A DNA stretch of 64,000 nt from Azorhizobium doebereinerae UFLA1-100 (GCF_000473085.1 NZ_AXBA01000016.1:89740-153739), one strand, 5' to 3'. Shown: positions 47,314 through 58,939, counted from the first letter of the stretch. Notes: generated from the sequence alone by a model not told the origin. Translations and numbers: made by a program.

Positions 47314-48000
47314 CTATTCGGCCATGCGGTAGCCGATGCCCGGCTCGGTGAGGATCAGCGCCGGGGTGGCCGGCTCGGCCTCCAGGCGCTGGCGCAGCTG
47401 GCCCACATAGACGCGCAGATATTGCGTGTCCTCCAGATGCGCCGGCCCCCACACCGCGCCGAGGATCTGCCGGTGCGTCAGCACCTTGCCCGGATGGCGG
47501 GCCAGATAGACCAGCAGCTCGAACTCCTTCGGCGTCAGCTTGATCTCCTGTCCGTCCCGCGTCACCCGGTGGCGCGGGCGGTCGATCTCCAGCGGGCCGG
47601 CGCGCAGCACCGCGTCGGCCGCATGGGCCTCGCCGCTGCGCTGGCGCAGGGCAGCGCGGATGCGGGCCATCAGCTCGCCCACGCCGAACGGCTTGTTGAC
47701 GAAATCGTCCGCGCCGAGGTCCAGCGCCTCGATCTTCTCCGCCTCGCGGTCGCGGGCGGACAGCACGATGATCGGCAGCCTGGAGAACTGCCGCACGCGG
47801 GCGATCACCTCCTTGCCGTCCATGTCCGGCAGGCCGAGGTCGAGCAGCACCGCGTCCGGCGGGTGGGTGGCGATGGCGCGCAGCGCGCCCGCCCCGTCGT
47901 CGGCGCGGGCCACCGCATAGCCTGCGGCGGAGAGCGCGGGGGTGAGGAAGCGGTGGATCGCCGGTTCGTCGTCCACCACGAGGATGCGAAGGTCGTTCAT
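47314..48000 (-). CDS. kdpE: KdpE response regulator
   Basis: OmpR-type regulator of 228 residues that activates kdp transcription under potassium limitation or osmotic stress. The receiver domain has the acidic pair Asp10/Asp11 and phospho-acceptor Asp54 in VLLDLGLPDMDG. The DNA-binding winged helix is C-terminal (LTPKEFELLVYLARHPGKVLTHRQIL). It overlaps the end of kdpD by ATGA, so the two are translated together. Last gene of the kdp row. Confidence 0.97.
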   Translation of the reverse strand: MNDLRILVVDDEPAIHRFLTPALSAAGYAVARADDGAGALRAIATHPPDAVLLDLGLPDMDGKEVIARVRQFSRLPIIVLSARDREAEKIEALDLGADDFVNKPFGVGELMARIRAALRQRSGEAHAADAVLRAGPLEIDRPRHRVTRDGQEIKLTPKEFELLVYLARHPGKVLTHRQILGAVWGPAHLEDTQYLRVYVGQLRQRLEAEPATPALILTEPGIGYRMAE

Positions 48001-50681
48001 GCGCCGGCGTCCGGTTGAAGCGGCAGGGTGAAGGCGACGCGCAGCCCCTGGGCCTGGCCCGGCGCCGGGCTCTGCGCGCTGATCGTTCCGCCGTGGGCCT
48101 CGACGATGCCCTTGGCGATGGCAAGGCCGAGGCCCGCCCCCTCCCCGCCGTCGGCGCGGTCGGTGCCATCGGAGGCGGCACGGACGAATTTCTCGAACAC
48201 ATGGTCGATGAGCGCGGGCGGCACGCCGGGGCCGGTGTCGGTGACCGACACCTCGACGCTGTCCCCCGCCCGCCGCGCGGCCACCGTGATGGTCGCGGCC
48301 GGGCCGGCATAGCGCACCGCATTGCCCACCACATTGGCCAGCACCTGGTTGAGCAGGATCTGGTCGGCCCGCACCAAGGGCAGATCGTCCTCCAGGCTGA
48401 CCACCAGATGCTGGATGGCGCCGCGCCGCCGCGCCGCGGCCACCGCCTGGTTGACCACCTCGCCGATGTCCACCCAGTCGCGGCGCAGGTCGAGGGCGCC
48501 GGCCTCCAGCCGGGTCATGGACAGGAGGTTGCGCACCATGCCGTCCAGATGGTCCGCCTCCTCGCGGATCTGGGCCAGCAGGTCGCGGCTCTGCTCGGGG
48601 TCGATGCGCCCGCCGTATTCGATCAGGCTGGAGGCGGCGCCGAGGATGGAGGACAAGGGGGTGCGGAAATCGTGGCTGATGGAGGCGAGCAGGATGTTGC
48701 GCACCCGCTCGGCCTCCGCCGCGCTGCGCACGTCGGCCATCTCGCCGGCCAGCGCCGCCCGCTCCAGGGCCGAGGCGGTCTGGTCGGCCAGGGTGTCCAG
48801 CAGCACGCGGGATTCCGGATCGAGCGGCGCGTTGGGCAGCGCCTCCAGGCCGATGACGCCGATCGGCCCCTGCCGCGCCTTCAACGGCAGGAACAGCCAG
48901 GGCACGCTGGGCAGCGTGCCGGTGCGCGCCCCCGCCGGCTCGCCGCGCTCGAACGCCCAGCGGGCGGCGCTGAGCGAGGCGGTGTCCAGCCGGTCCTCCG
49001 GCGGCCAGGCGGCGGCGATGGCCAGCTCGCCGGCGCGGACGGCCACCAGCACCACGGCGGCGCGGGACAATATGGCGTGGATCTCGGACGCCGCGCCCTC
49101 GGCGATGTCGGAGGTGTCGGCCAGCGCGGAGAGCTTGCGGGTGAACTCATAGAGCCGGCGCCCGGCCCTCACCCTCTGGGCGGAGGCCCTGGCCTGCTCG
49201 CGCGCCCGCCCGGCCACCGCCGAGATCAGCACCGCGATGACCAGGAAGACGAGGAGCGCCAGCACCTCGTGCGGCCGGGCGATGGTGAAGGTGTAGACCG
49301 GGTCGATGAAGAAGAAATTGTAGGCCAGCGCGGAGAGCACCGAGGCGAACACCGCCGGCCAGACGCCGAAGAACAGCGCCGGGATCAGCACCGCCAGCAG
49401 GAAGATCATGGAGACGTTGGGCAGGGCGACGTGCTTGGTCAGCTCCTCGCCCAGCAGCGTGGCGATGGCCACCGCCATGGCCGCCGCCACATAGCCGTCC
49501 ACCCGCCCCGCCGGCGGCAGGCGGTGGCGCGCCACCGTCTCGTCCGCCTCCGCGAAGGTCAGCACATGGACGGCGATGCCGCTCGCCTCGCGCACCAGCG
49601 CATCGGCCAGCGTGCGCACGAACGGCCGCGACAGCCGCGCCGGCCGGGCGCGGGCCACCACGATCTGGGTGACGTTCTCGAACCGGGCGATGCGCAGCAG
49701 CTCATCGACGATGTCGCTGCCCACCAGCGCCCGCGTCTCCGCGCCCAGGCTCTCGGCGAGCCGCAGCGCCGCGTCCACGTTCTGCCGCGCCGCCATGTCG
49801 AGCGGCGTGCCGGGACGCTCCACGGTGACCGCGAACCACGGCGCGTCGGCGAGGTCGGCGAGGCGCTTGGCCTCGCGCACCACCTTCTGCGCCGAGGCGT
49901 CCGGCCCGACGCACACCAGGATGCGCTCGCCCGCCGCCCACGGGCCGTCGATGGCCCCGCCCTGCATGTGCTCCAGGAGGTCGCAGTCCACCCGCGCCGC
50001 CACCCGCCGCAGCGCCAGCTCGCGCAGCGCGGTGAGATTGGTGGGCTTGAAGAAGCGCTCGATGGCGCGGGCGGCGGTGTCCTGCACATAGACCTTGCCC
50101 TCGCCGAGCCGCTTCAGCAGCTCGTCGGGCGGCAGGTCCACCATCACCACCTCGTCCGCCTCCTGCACGGCGGTGTCCGGCACGGTCTCGCGCACCCGCA
50201 CGCCGGTGATGCGCTGCACCACCTCGTTGAGGCTCTCCAGATGCTGGATGTTCAGCGTGGTCCACACGTCGATGCCGGCGCCCAGCAGGTCTTCCACGTC
50301 CTGCCAGCGCTTGGGGTGGCGGCTGCCGGGCACGTTGGAATGGGCGTATTCGTCCACCAGCAGGAGCTTCGGCCGCCGCGCCAGCGCGCCGTCGAGGTCG
50401 AACTCCGGCACCAGCCGGCCGCGATAGGGGATGGAGCGGCGCGGCAGGACGGGCAGGCCCTCCACCATGGTCTCGGTCTCGCGCCGGCCGTGGGTCTCGA
50501 CGATGCCGACCACCACGTCGGTGCCGTCCGCCAAAGCGGCGCGGGCGGCCTGGAGCATGGCGTAGGTCTTGCCGACGCCGGGCGCCGCGCCGAGGAACAC
50601 GCGCAGCCGCCCCCTGCCCTCGCGCTCGGCCTTGGCGAGCAGGGCATCGGGTGATGCACGCGGCTTGTCCTCCTGAGCCAT
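47997..50681 (-). CDS. kdpD: KdpD sensor histidine kinase
   Basis: Membrane sensor of 894 residues that phosphorylates KdpE. The N-terminal KdpD domain (about 15-225) carries the Walker-like GAAPGVGKTYAML and DEYAHSN. A USP-like domain follows, then four close helices (about 395-500), a GAF-like region, and the kinase core with phospho-acceptor His670 in SISHDFRTPL and the ATPase G boxes. The ATG at 50681 has GGAGAGG seven bases upstream; the frame continues to a TTG further up, but that has no site. Confidence 0.96.
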   Translation of the reverse strand: MAQEDKPRASPDALLAKAEREGRGRLRVFLGAAPGVGKTYAMLQAARAALADGTDVVVGIVETHGRRETETMVEGLPVLPRRSIPYRGRLVPEFDLDGALARRPKLLLVDEYAHSNVPGSRHPKRWQDVEDLLGAGIDVWTTLNIQHLESLNEVVQRITGVRVRETVPDTAVQEADEVVMVDLPPDELLKRLGEGKVYVQDTAARAIERFFKPTNLTALRELALRRVAARVDCDLLEHMQGGAIDGPWAAGERILVCVGPDASAQKVVREAKRLADLADAPWFAVTVERPGTPLDMAARQNVDAALRLAESLGAETRALVGSDIVDELLRIARFENVTQIVVARARPARLSRPFVRTLADALVREASGIAVHVLTFAEADETVARHRLPPAGRVDGYVAAAMAVAIATLLGEELTKHVALPNVSMIFLLAVLIPALFFGVWPAVFASVLSALAYNFFFIDPVYTFTIARPHEVLALLVFLVIAVLISAVAGRAREQARASAQRVRAGRRLYEFTRKLSALADTSDIAEGAASEIHAILSRAAVVLVAVRAGELAIAAAWPPEDRLDTASLSAARWAFERGEPAGARTGTLPSVPWLFLPLKARQGPIGVIGLEALPNAPLDPESRVLLDTLADQTASALERAALAGEMADVRSAAEAERVRNILLASISHDFRTPLSSILGAASSLIEYGGRIDPEQSRDLLAQIREEADHLDGMVRNLLSMTRLEAGALDLRRDWVDIGEVVNQAVAAARRRGAIQHLVVSLEDDLPLVRADQILLNQVLANVVGNAVRYAGPAATITVAARRAGDSVEVSVTDTGPGVPPALIDHVFEKFVRAASDGTDRADGGEGAGLGLAIAKGIVEAHGGTISAQSPAPGQAQGLRVAFTLPLQPDAGA

Positions 50682-50707
50682 CCGGCCCCTCTCCTTCAAC
50701 GCGGCGA

Positions 50708-50731
50708 CCCTCCCCCGCGTGCGGGAGAGGG
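50708..50731. repeat. Short intergenic palindrome between kdpC and kdpD
   Basis: CCCTCCCCCGC (50708-50718) and GCGGGAGAGGG (50721-50731) form a hairpin with ten of eleven pairs and a GT loop. Palindromes of this CCCTC...GAGGG type are common between genes in GC-rich proteobacteria. It may separate expression of the transporter genes from kdpDE by stabilising or ending transcripts. Confidence 0.55.
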
Positions 50732-50822
50732 CGACACTTTATACGGCAAAGCGGGGATCGAAGCCCTGCTCCTTATCGTCGTGCCCGGACATGCCGCGCT
50801 GCCGCGCGGCGTGGCGGAACGA

Positions 50823-51389
50823 CTACTTCGCCGCCCCGTCCAGGGCGAGGTTCAGCTTCAGCACATTGACGCGCGGCTCGCCGAACAGGCCGAGGTCGCG
50901 GCCTTCCACGGCGCGGGCCACCAGCTGGCGCACCGTCTCCGCCGGCAGGCCGCGGGCCTGCGCCACCCGGCCCACCTGCTCATAGGCATAGGCCGGCGAG
51001 ATGTGCGGATCGAGCCCGCTGCCCGAGGTGGTCACCGCATCCGCCGGTACCGCCCCGGAGAGGCCGCCCTCGCGCAGCGCCGCCACGTCGGCGGTGATGC
51101 GCTCCTTCAGCTTCTGCGAGGTGGGGGCGAGGTTCGACCCCGACGAGTTGGCCGCGTCATAGCCCTCCCCCGCCGCCGACGGGCGGGGGTGGAAATACTG
51201 CGGCTTGTCCGTCTTCTGGCCGATGAGCGCGGAGCCCACCACCGCGCCGTCGCGGGTGAGCAGGCTGCCGTTGGCGGCGGCCGGGAACAGGCCCTGGGCG
51301 ATGCCGGTGACGGCGAGCGGATAGGCGACGCCGGTGATCAGGGTGAACAGCACCAGCAGCACCAGTGCGGGACGCAAATGAGCGATCAT
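50823..51389 (-). CDS. kdpC: Potassium-transporting ATPase subunit KdpC
   Basis: Single-pass subunit of 188 residues that stabilises the KdpFABC complex and raises ATP affinity. An N-terminal membrane helix (about 8-30) is followed by a periplasmic domain with [26 protein letters not shown] and [17 protein letters not shown], both family hallmarks. It starts 21 bases after kdpB. Confidence 0.97.
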   Translation of the reverse strand: MIAHLRPALVLLVLFTLITGVAYPLAVTGIAQGLFPAAANGSLLTRDGAVVGSALIGQKTDKPQYFHPRPSAAGEGYDAANSSGSNLAPTSQKLKERITADVAALREGGLSGAVPADAVTTSGSGLDPHISPAYAYEQVGRVAQARGLPAETVRQLVARAVEGRDLGLFGEPRVNVLKLNLALDGAAK

Positions 51390-51410
51390 GTCTGCCTCCT
51401 TCGGCAGGGA

Positions 51411-53477
51411 TCAGGACAGGCCGATGGCGGTGACGACCATGTCCACCAGCTTGATGCCGATGAACGGGACGATGATGCCGCCGAGGCCATAGATGAGCAG
51501 GTTGCGGGAGAGCACGCTCGCCGCGCTGGCCGGAGTGTAGGTGACGCCGCGCAGCGCCAGCGGGATCAGCGCGATGATGATGAGGGCGTTGAAGATCACC
51601 GCCGAGAGGATGGCGCTCTGCGGCGTGGACAGCCCCATGACGTTGAGCACGCCAAGCTCCGGGATGGCGACGATGAACAGCGCCGGGAGAATGGCGAAAT
51701 ACTTCGCCACGTCGTTGGCGATGGAGAAGGTGGTGAGCGAGCCGCGCGTCATGAGCAGTTGCTTGCCGATGCCGACGATCTCGATGAGCTTGGTGGGATC
51801 CGAGTCCAGATCCACCATGTTGCCCGCCTCGCGGGCGGCCTGGGTGCCGCTCTGCATGGCGACGCCCACGTCCGCCTGGGCCAGCGCCGGGGCGTCGTTG
51901 GTGCCGTCGCCGCACATGGCCACCAGCCGGCCCTGGCGCTGCTCGTTGCGGATGTAGTTCAGCTTGTCCTGCGGGGTGGCCTCGGCGATGAAGTCGTCGA
52001 CGCCGGCCTCGGAGGCGATGGCGGCGGCGGTGACCGGATTGTCGCCGGTGACCATGACGGTGCGGATGCCCATGCGGCGCAGTTCCGCGAAGCGCTCCTT
52101 GATGTCGGGCTTCACCACGTCCTTCAGGTGGATGACGCCGAGCAGGCGCCCGTCGGCGGCAAGGCCGAGCGGGGTGCCGCCGGAGCGGGCGATGCGGTCC
52201 ACGGCGGCATTGTATTCCGCCGGCTCCACCAGGCCGCGCCCGGCGATCTCGGCGGCGAAGCGGCGCACGCTGTCCACCGCGCCCTTGCGCAGCCGGCGGC
52301 CGTCCACATCCACGCCCGAGATGCGGGTGGCGGCGGAGAAGGGCACGAAATGCGCCCCCGCCGGCGCCTCGCCCGTGGCGAGGCCGAGTTTGTCGCGCAC
52401 CAAGGCGACGATGGAGCGGCCTTCCGCCGTCTCGTCCGCCAGCGAGGCGAGCAGCGCCGCCTCAAGCACCTCGCGCTCGGACACGCCCGGCACCGGGATG
52501 ATCTCGGTGGCCATGCGGTTGCCGAAGGTGATGGTGCCGGTCTTGTCCAGCAGCAGCGTGTCCACGTCGCCCGCCGCCTCCACCGCGCGGCCGGACATGG
52601 CGAGCACGTTGTGCCGCACCAGGCGGTCCATGCCGGCGATGCCGATGGCCGAGAGCAGGCCGCCGATGGTGGTGGGGATGAGCGTGACCAGCAGCGCCAC
52701 CAGCACCGGGACGGACAGTTCCGTGCCGCCATAGAGGCCGAGGCCGTAGAGCGAGACCACGGTGATGAGGAAGATCAGCGTCATGCCCACCAGCAGGATG
52801 GTGAGGGCGATCTCGTTGGGCGTCTTCTGCCGCTCGGCGCCTTCCACCAGCGCGATCATGCGGTCGAGGAAGGAGGAGCCGGCGGCGGCGGTGATGCGCA
52901 CCACGATCTCGTCCGACACCACGGTGGTGCCGCCGGTGACGGCGGAACGGTCGCCGCCGCTCTCGCGGATCACCGGCGCGCTCTCGCCGGTGATGGCCGC
53001 CTCATTCACCGAGGCGATGCCGTCGACGATCTCGCCGTCGCCGGGGATCAATTCCCCGGCCGAGACCAGCACCAGGTCGCCCACCTTCAGGTCGAGGGCG
53101 GAGACCTTGGCGTAGCGCTCGCGGGTCTTGATGTCGTCGATGCGGCGGGCCACCGCGTCGGTGCGGGCGCGCTTCAGGCTTTCCGCCTGGGCGCGGCCGC
53201 GGCCCTCCGCCACGGCTTCCGCGAAATTGGCGAACAGCACGGTGAACCACAGCCAGGCCATGATCTGGCCGGTGAACATCACCGGCTGCCCGGCGGCGAA
53301 GTCGCGCAGGAACAGCACGGTGACCAGCGCCGCCACCACCTCGGTGACGAAGATCACCGGGTTCTTGGCCAGCAGGCGCGGATCGAGCTTGCGGACCGCG
53401 TCGAGCGCGGCACGCACCAGGATGTCGGGGGGCGCGAGCGATGTCGCGGCTTTGGAAGCGACGGCTTTGGTGGACAT
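51411..53477 (-). CDS. kdpB: Potassium-transporting ATPase subunit KdpB
   Basis: P-type ATPase subunit of 688 residues that powers K+ uptake. It shows the phosphorylation site Asp311 in DKTGT, the actuator motif TGES (163-166), and the hinge [18 protein letters not shown]. The start at 53477 (MSTKAVAS) is chosen over a longer frame that overlaps the gap before it. It lies 22 bases after kdpA. Ser164-Glu-type control of the TGES loop known in E. coli could apply here, as its Ser is kept. Confidence 0.98.
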   Translation of the reverse strand: MSTKAVASKAATSLAPPDILVRAALDAVRKLDPRLLAKNPVIFVTEVVAALVTVLFLRDFAAGQPVMFTGQIMAWLWFTVLFANFAEAVAEGRGRAQAESLKRARTDAVARRIDDIKTRERYAKVSALDLKVGDLVLVSAGELIPGDGEIVDGIASVNEAAITGESAPVIRESGGDRSAVTGGTTVVSDEIVVRITAAAGSSFLDRMIALVEGAERQKTPNEIALTILLVGMTLIFLITVVSLYGLGLYGGTELSVPVLVALLVTLIPTTIGGLLSAIGIAGMDRLVRHNVLAMSGRAVEAAGDVDTLLLDKTGTITFGNRMATEIIPVPGVSEREVLEAALLASLADETAEGRSIVALVRDKLGLATGEAPAGAHFVPFSAATRISGVDVDGRRLRKGAVDSVRRFAAEIAGRGLVEPAEYNAAVDRIARSGGTPLGLAADGRLLGVIHLKDVVKPDIKERFAELRRMGIRTVMVTGDNPVTAAAIASEAGVDDFIAEATPQDKLNYIRNEQRQGRLVAMCGDGTNDAPALAQADVGVAMQSGTQAAREAGNMVDLDSDPTKLIEIVGIGKQLLMTRGSLTTFSIANDVAKYFAILPALFIVAIPELGVLNVMGLSTPQSAILSAVIFNALIIIALIPLALRGVTYTPASAASVLSRNLLIYGLGGIIVPFIGIKLVDMVVTAIGLS

Positions 53478-53499
53478 GAGTGAACTCCGTATCCCGCGC

Positions 53500-55209
53500 T
53501 CAGAAGGTCTTGCCGGCCAGCATCTGCACCTGCTCGGCAATGGGGCCGAGGGCGAAGGCCGGGAAGAATTGCAGACCGCCGAGGATGACGATGACGCCGA
53601 TGAGCAGGCCCACGAACAGCGGGCCGTGGGTGGGGAAGGTGCCGCTGGAGGCGGCGAGCCGGGTCTTGGCCACGAGCGAGCCGGCGATGGCCATCATCGG
53701 CACGATGTAGGCGAAGCGGCCGGCCAGCATGGCGAGGCCCAGCGTGGTGTTCCACCAGGGGGTGTTGGCGCTGAGCGAGGCGAAGGCCGAGCCGTTGTTG
53801 CCGGTGCCGGAGGCATAGGCATAGAGGATCTCGGACAGACCGTGCGGGCCGGCGTTGCCGACACCGGCCAGCGGGCCGGGCAGCACGGCGGCGACCGCCG
53901 AGAAGCCGAGCACGAAGATCGGCATCACCAGGGTGGCCAGCACCGCCATCTTCACTTCCTTGGCCTCGATCTTCTTGCCGAGATATTCCGGCGTGCGGCC
54001 CACCATGAGGCCGGCGACGAACACCGCGATGATGGCCATGACCAGCATGCCGTAGAGGCCCGAGCCGACGCCGCCCGGCAGGATCTCGCCGAGCTTGATG
54101 AGCACGAGCGGAACAAGGCCGCCGATGGGGGTGAAGGAGCCGTGCATGGCGTTCACCGCGCCGCACGACAGGCCGGTGGTGACCGCCGCCCACAGCGCCG
54201 AGAGCGCGAGGCCGAAGCGGACCTCCTTGCCCTCCATGTTGCCGCCGGAGGGATCGAGCCCCGCCTGCGCCAGCGTCGGCGTGCCGGCCGCTTCCGCCCA
54301 GTAGGCCACGGCGACGCCGACCACCAGCAGGATCATCATGGCGGCGAGGATGGCGTGGCCCTGGCGCTTGTCGCCGATGAGCTGGCCGAAGGCGAACACC
54401 ACCGCCACCGAAACCACCAGCATCTGCCAGACCTGGAGCATGTTGGCGAGCGCGGTGGGGTTCTCGAACGGGTGCGCGGCATTGGCGTTGAAGAAGCCGC
54501 CGCCGTTGGTGCCGAGCTGCTTGATGGCGATCTGCGAGGCCACCGGGCCGATGGAGATGGTCTGCTGCGCGCCGTCGAGCGTGGTCGCCGCCACCGAGCC
54601 GTCCAGCGTCTGCGGCATGCCCATCGCCACCAGCGCGAGCGCGGTGACGAAGGCGAGCGGCAGCAGGATGTAGAGGGTGGAGCGGGTGGCATCGACGAAG
54701 AAGTTGCCCACCCCCTTGGCGCCCGAGCGGGCGAAGCCCCGCACCAGGGCGATGGCGAGCGCGAGGCCGGTGGCGGCGGACAGGAAGTTCTGCACCGTCA
54801 GCCCGACCATCTGGCTGAAGTTGCTCATGGTCGCTTCGCCGGCATAGGCCTGCCAGTTGGTGTTGGTGACGAAGCTCACCGCGGTGTTGAAGGCGAGGTC
54901 GGGCGTCAGGCCGGCAAAGCCCTGCGGGTTCCACGGCAGCAGGCCCTGGAGGCGCAGGATGGCGAACAGCAGCAGCACGCCCGCCGCGTTGAACGCCAGC
55001 ATGGACAGGGTGTAGGCGAGCCAGCCCTGCTCGCGGGCGGGATCGACGCCGGCGAGGCGGTAGAGCCCGCGCTCAACAGGGCCGAGCAGCACGCCGAGGA
55101 TGGTCCGCTCGCCCGCATAGACGCGGGCCATGAAGCGGCCGAGGGGAATGGCGGAGAGGATCACCACCGCGAAAATGACGATGATCTGGAGCCAGCCGTT
55201 CGAGGTCAT
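53500..55209 (-). CDS. kdpA: Potassium-transporting ATPase subunit KdpA
   Basis: Channel-like subunit of 569 residues that binds and translocates K+, related to Trk/Ktr channels. Selectivity-filter loops appear as [43 protein letters not shown] and [11 protein letters not shown]. About ten membrane helices. It follows kdpF by about 60 bases and precedes kdpB. Confidence 0.98.
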   Translation of the reverse strand: MTSNGWLQIIVIFAVVILSAIPLGRFMARVYAGERTILGVLLGPVERGLYRLAGVDPAREQGWLAYTLSMLAFNAAGVLLLFAILRLQGLLPWNPQGFAGLTPDLAFNTAVSFVTNTNWQAYAGEATMSNFSQMVGLTVQNFLSAATGLALAIALVRGFARSGAKGVGNFFVDATRSTLYILLPLAFVTALALVAMGMPQTLDGSVAATTLDGAQQTISIGPVASQIAIKQLGTNGGGFFNANAAHPFENPTALANMLQVWQMLVVSVAVVFAFGQLIGDKRQGHAILAAMMILLVVGVAVAYWAEAAGTPTLAQAGLDPSGGNMEGKEVRFGLALSALWAAVTTGLSCGAVNAMHGSFTPIGGLVPLVLIKLGEILPGGVGSGLYGMLVMAIIAVFVAGLMVGRTPEYLGKKIEAKEVKMAVLATLVMPIFVLGFSAVAAVLPGPLAGVGNAGPHGLSEILYAYASGTGNNGSAFASLSANTPWWNTTLGLAMLAGRFAYIVPMMAIAGSLVAKTRLAASSGTFPTHGPLFVGLLIGVIVILGGLQFFPAFALGPIAEQVQMLAGKTF

Positions 55210-55269
55210 GGCAGAGGGTCTTTCGGTTGGGTCGTCGGGTTGTCTTGCGATGGCTTGGGGGCGGAGCGG

Positions 55270-55356
55270 TCAGAACCGCTCGGGCCGCACCAGCGCCGCG
55301 AGGAGATAGGCGGCGAGGCCGAGCGTGACGGCGGCGCCGAGGATCAGGTCGAACAT
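55270..55356 (-). CDS. kdpF: KdpF small membrane subunit
   Basis: Peptide of 28 residues, one membrane helix: MFDLILGAAVTLGLAAYLLA, ending RPERF. It matches the usual KdpF pattern, including the terminal RPE(R/K)F, and sits directly before kdpA. It stabilises the Kdp complex in the membrane. Confidence 0.93.
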   Translation of the reverse strand: MFDLILGAAVTLGLAAYLLAALVRPERF

Positions 55357-55367
55357 GGGTCGCTCCT

Positions 55368-55451
55368 TCAGGCCTGCGCCACCCAGCGGGTGTAGAGCGC
55401 CATGAGGGCGAAGAAGGCGACTGCGATGAGAAGATAAAGGACGTCGGCCAT
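55368..55451 (-). CDS. Leader membrane peptide upstream of kdpF
   Basis: Peptide of 27 residues, MADVLYLLIAVAFFALMALY ending TRWVAQA: one hydrophobic helix with a positive end. It is 11 bases upstream of kdpF and preceded by a GAGGTG ribosome-binding site. Similar tiny proteins precede kdpFA in other alphaproteobacteria, as I recall, often misnamed as ATPase. It could be a second small subunit or a leader that couples translation to kdp expression. Confidence 0.8.
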   Translation of the reverse strand: MADVLYLLIAVAFFALMALYTRWVAQA

Positions 55452-55455
55452 GGGA

Positions 55456-55471
55456 CACCTCTTTTGAGGTG
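55456..55471 (-). promoter_or_regulatory. Hairpin over the ribosome-binding site at the head of the kdp operon
   Basis: CACCTC (55466-55471 complement side) and GAGGTG form a perfect six-base stem with an AAAA loop; GAGGTG is also the ribosome-binding site of the leader peptide, four bases before its ATG. In the folded state the site would be hidden. The effect on translation is inferred. Confidence 0.6.
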
Positions 55472-55661
55472 CGGAAGCTACCGCCGGGGCCGGTAAGCAT
55501 GAGATGCGGAAAGCGCGGCCGGCCCGTAAAAAAGCCATAAGGAACACGCCGCCGGGCAAGGCGCCCCGCCGGTTCCGGCATAAGGACATTGCGGCCACGC
55601 CGCCGCGCGCGCCCGGACGGACGCCTTGGACGGGCGCCATGGACGAACGCCCATGGCGCCG

Positions 55662-55699
55662 ACAAAACAAAGCCGGCCGGAAGAGGCTTCCGGCCGGCT
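55662..55699 (-). terminator. Rho-independent terminator of the AcrAB-like operon
   Basis: A perfect 13-base stem (55671-55683 with 55687-55699, core GCCGGCCGGAAG) and a three-base loop is followed on the minus strand by TTGTTTTGT. It lies about 35 bases after the pump stop codon. A second perfect ten-base inverted repeat, GGCGCCATGG/CCATGGCGCC (55633-55660), follows. Confidence 0.88.
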
Positions 55700-55731
55700 T
55701 GGATCTTCGCGGATGGCGGGCGGCGGGCGCC

Positions 55732-58700
55732 TCAGGCGGGCGCCGCCGGGGGGACGGACGGGGCGTCCGCGCCGGGCCCGCCCTCGCCCGGCGAACCCTC
55801 GCCGGACGCGCCGTCGGCCGGCGCGTCGCCGGACCCGCGCCGGCGCTGGACCAGCGTGCGCACCGCCACGAACAGGAGCGGCACGAACAGGATGCCGAGC
55901 GCGGTGGAGGCGATCATGCCGCCCATCACGCCGATGCCGATGGCGTTCTGCGCGCCCGAGCCCGCCCCGGTCGCCACCGCCAGCGGCAGCACGCCGAGGA
56001 TGAAGGCGAACGAGGTCATCAGGATCGGCCGCAGCCGCTGGCGGGCCGCCAGCAGGGTCGCCTCCACCAGCTCCATCCCCTCCTTCTGCCGCTCCATGGC
56101 GAACTCGACGATGAGGATGGCGTTCTTGGCCGCGAGGCCGATGGTGGTGAGCAGGCCGACCTTGAAGTAGACGTCGTTGGACTGGCCGAACAGCAGCGCG
56201 GCGGCGAGCGCGCCGGCGATGCCGATGGGCACCGACAGCATCACCGCGAACGGCACCGACCAGCTCTCATAGAGCGCGGCGAGGCACAGGAACACCACCA
56301 GCACCGAGATGGCGTAGAGCGCGGTCGCCTGGCTGCCGGAGAGGCGCTCCTGCTTGGACAGGCCGGCCCATTCGTGGCTGTAGCCCGGCGGCAGCTTGGC
56401 CATCAGCTCGTCGATGGCGGTCATGGCGTCGCCCGAGGAGACGCCGGCCGCCGCCTCGCCCTGGATCTCCACCGCCGAGGCGCCGTTGAAGCGCTCCAGC
56501 CGCGGCGAGCCGAAGGTCCAGCGGGTGGAGGAGAAGGAGGAGAACGGCACCATGTCGGAGTTGGAATTGCGCACGTACCACTTGCCGAGGTCCCCCGGCT
56601 GCATGCGCGCCTCCGCCACCGACTGGAGGTAGACCTTCTTCACCCGGCCGCGGTCGAGGAAGTCGTTCACATAGAGGCTGCCCCAGGCGGTGGAGAGGGT
56701 ATCGTTGACGTCGCCCAGCCCGACGCTCAGCGCGCTCGCCTTCTCCTGGTCGATGTCCACGTTGAGCTGTGGCTCATCCTCCTGGCCGTTCGGCCGCACG
56801 TTGGCGAGGCGCTTGTCGGCGGCGGCCGCCGCCAGCAGCTGGTTGCGCACCGCAATCAGCTTGTCGTGGCCGGCGCCGTTGATGTCCTGGAGGTAGAAGT
56901 CGAAGCCGTTGCTCTGGCCCATGCCCTGGATCGCCGGCGGGGCGAGCACGAACACGCTGCCGTCGCGGATCTTGCGGAACGCCGCCATCGCCCGCCCGGC
57001 CACCGCCTGGGCGGACATGTTGGCGGCCTTGCGCTGGTCGAAGTCCTTCAGCCGCACGAAGGCCATGGCCACGTTCTGCCCGGAGCCGCCGAAGTTGAAG
57101 CCGGAGACCTGGAGCACGCCGTCCACAGCGTCCTTCTCCTCGTTCAGGTAATAGTCCTTTACCTGCTCCAGCACCTTCAGGGCGCGGTCCTGGGTGGCGC
57201 CCACCGGCAGCTGGATCGAGGTCATCAGCATGCCCTGGTCTTCCTGCGGCAGGAACGAGCTGGACAGGTGGGAGAACATCCAGCCCATGCCGGCGACGAT
57301 GATCAGGAAGGCGAGCACGAAGCGGCGCGGCCGGCGGATCATGGTGTGGGCGGCGTTGCCGTAGCCGTTGGTGCTCTTGTCGATCACGCCGTTGAACCAG
57401 CGCGACACGCGGTTCTTCGTGCCGTGCGGGTCGTGCGGCTTGAGGATGGTGGCGCACAGCGCCGGGGTGAGCACCAGCGCGACGATCACCGACAGCACCA
57501 TGGCCGAGACGATGGTGATGGAGAACTGCCGGTAGATCACCCCCACCGAGCCGCCGAAGCAGGCCATGGGCACGAACACGGCGGACAGCACCATGGCGAT
57601 GCCCACCAGCGCGCCGGTGATCTCGCCCATGGACTTGCGCGTCGCCTCGCGGGGCCCCAGCCCCTCCTCCTGCATCACCCGCTCGACGTTCTCCACCACC
57701 ACGATGGCGTCGTCCACCAGCAGGCCGATGGCCAGCACCATGGCGAACATGGTCAGCGTGTTGATGGAAAAGCCGAACAGCGCCAGCACGCCGAAGGTGC
57801 CGAGCAGCACCACCGGCACGGCGATGGTGGGGATGATGGTGGCCCGCAGGTTCTGCAGGAACACCAGCATCACCACGAACACCAAAGCGATGGCCTCCAC
57901 CAGCGTGTGCACCACCTTCTCGATGGAGAGCTGGACGAAGGGCGTCGTGTCGTAGGGATAGACCACCTCCAGCCCTTCCGGGAAAGTGGAGGACAGGCGC
58001 TGGATGGTGGATTTCACCCCCTGCGCTGTGCTGATGGCATTGGCGCCGGTGGCGAGGCTGATGGCGAGGCCCGAGGCGGGATAGCCGTTATAGAGCGAGG
58101 TGGTGGTGTAGCTCTCCGCGCCCAGTTCCACGCTCGCCACGTCGTTGAGCCGCACCAGCGAGCCGGAGCTGGTGCTCTTGAGGATGATGTTGCGGAACTG
58201 CTCGGCGGTCTGCAGGCGGCTGCGCGCGGTCACCGTGGCGTTGAGCTGCTGGCCCTTGCGCGCCGGGATGGCGCCCACCGAGCCGGCGGAGACCTGGGTG
58301 TTCTGGGCCTCGATGGCGGTCGCCACGTCGCTCGGCATCAGGGCGTATTTCTGCAGCTTGTCCGGATCGAGCCAGATGCGCATGGCGTAGGAGGCGCCGA
58401 ACAGCTGGGTGTCGCCGACGCCCGAGAGGCGCTTCAGCGTGTCGTCGAGGCTGCTGTCGATGAAGTCGGCGATGTCGTTGGAGGAGAGCTTGCCGTCCTT
58501 GGAGACGAAGGCCACCACCATGAGGAAGCCGGTGGACGACTTGGTGACGGTGATGCCGTTGGTCTGCACCACCGTGGGCAGTTGCGAGGTGACCAGTTGC
58601 AGCTTGTTCTGCACCTGCATCTGCGCCACGTCCGGGTCGGCCGTGTTGGTGAAGGTGATGGTGATCTGCACCTGGCCGGTCGAGGTCGAGGTGGAGGTCA

Positions 58701-58932
58701 TGTAGTCGAGATTGTCGATCCCGGTCATGCCCTGCTCGATGACCTTGGTCACCGAGTTCTCCACCGTCTGCGCGTCGGCGCCGGCGTAGGTGGCGCTGAT
58801 GCGCACCGTGGGCGGGGCGATCTGCGGATATTGCGAGACCGGCAGCGTGTTCAGCGCCAGCAGGCCGCCGAGCATGATGGCGATGGCGATGACCCAGGCG
58901 AAGATGGGCCGGTCGATGAAGAAGCTGGACAT
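55732..58932 (-). CDS. RND efflux pump permease, AcrB-like (HAE1)
   Basis: Trimeric inner-membrane drug/proton antiporter of 1066 residues. It opens [23 protein letters not shown], the classic AcrB-type start. The proton-relay Asp pair is in [19 protein letters not shown], and the N-terminal [18 protein letters not shown] block is typical. The C-terminal tail after the last helix is rich in Gly, Pro and Ala (about 30 residues), probably disordered. The adaptor is seven bases upstream. No outer-membrane channel gene is adjacent. Confidence 0.96.
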   Translation of the reverse strand: MSSFFIDRPIFAWVIAIAIMLGGLLALNTLPVSQYPQIAPPTVRISATYAGADAQTVENSVTKVIEQGMTGIDNLDYMTSTSTSTGQVQITITFTNTADPDVAQMQVQNKLQLVTSQLPTVVQTNGITVTKSSTGFLMVVAFVSKDGKLSSNDIADFIDSSLDDTLKRLSGVGDTQLFGASYAMRIWLDPDKLQKYALMPSDVATAIEAQNTQVSAGSVGAIPARKGQQLNATVTARSRLQTAEQFRNIILKSTSSGSLVRLNDVASVELGAESYTTTSLYNGYPASGLAISLATGANAISTAQGVKSTIQRLSSTFPEGLEVVYPYDTTPFVQLSIEKVVHTLVEAIALVFVVMLVFLQNLRATIIPTIAVPVVLLGTFGVLALFGFSINTLTMFAMVLAIGLLVDDAIVVVENVERVMQEEGLGPREATRKSMGEITGALVGIAMVLSAVFVPMACFGGSVGVIYRQFSITIVSAMVLSVIVALVLTPALCATILKPHDPHGTKNRVSRWFNGVIDKSTNGYGNAAHTMIRRPRRFVLAFLIIVAGMGWMFSHLSSSFLPQEDQGMLMTSIQLPVGATQDRALKVLEQVKDYYLNEEKDAVDGVLQVSGFNFGGSGQNVAMAFVRLKDFDQRKAANMSAQAVAGRAMAAFRKIRDGSVFVLAPPAIQGMGQSNGFDFYLQDINGAGHDKLIAVRNQLLAAAAADKRLANVRPNGQEDEPQLNVDIDQEKASALSVGLGDVNDTLSTAWGSLYVNDFLDRGRVKKVYLQSVAEARMQPGDLGKWYVRNSNSDMVPFSSFSSTRWTFGSPRLERFNGASAVEIQGEAAAGVSSGDAMTAIDELMAKLPPGYSHEWAGLSKQERLSGSQATALYAISVLVVFLCLAALYESWSVPFAVMLSVPIGIAGALAAALLFGQSNDVYFKVGLLTTIGLAAKNAILIVEFAMERQKEGMELVEATLLAARQRLRPILMTSFAFILGVLPLAVATGAGSGAQNAIGIGVMGGMIASTALGILFVPLLFVAVRTLVQRRRGSGDAPADGASGEGSPGEGGPGADAPSVPPAAPA

Positions 58933-58939
58933 GGCGCCC

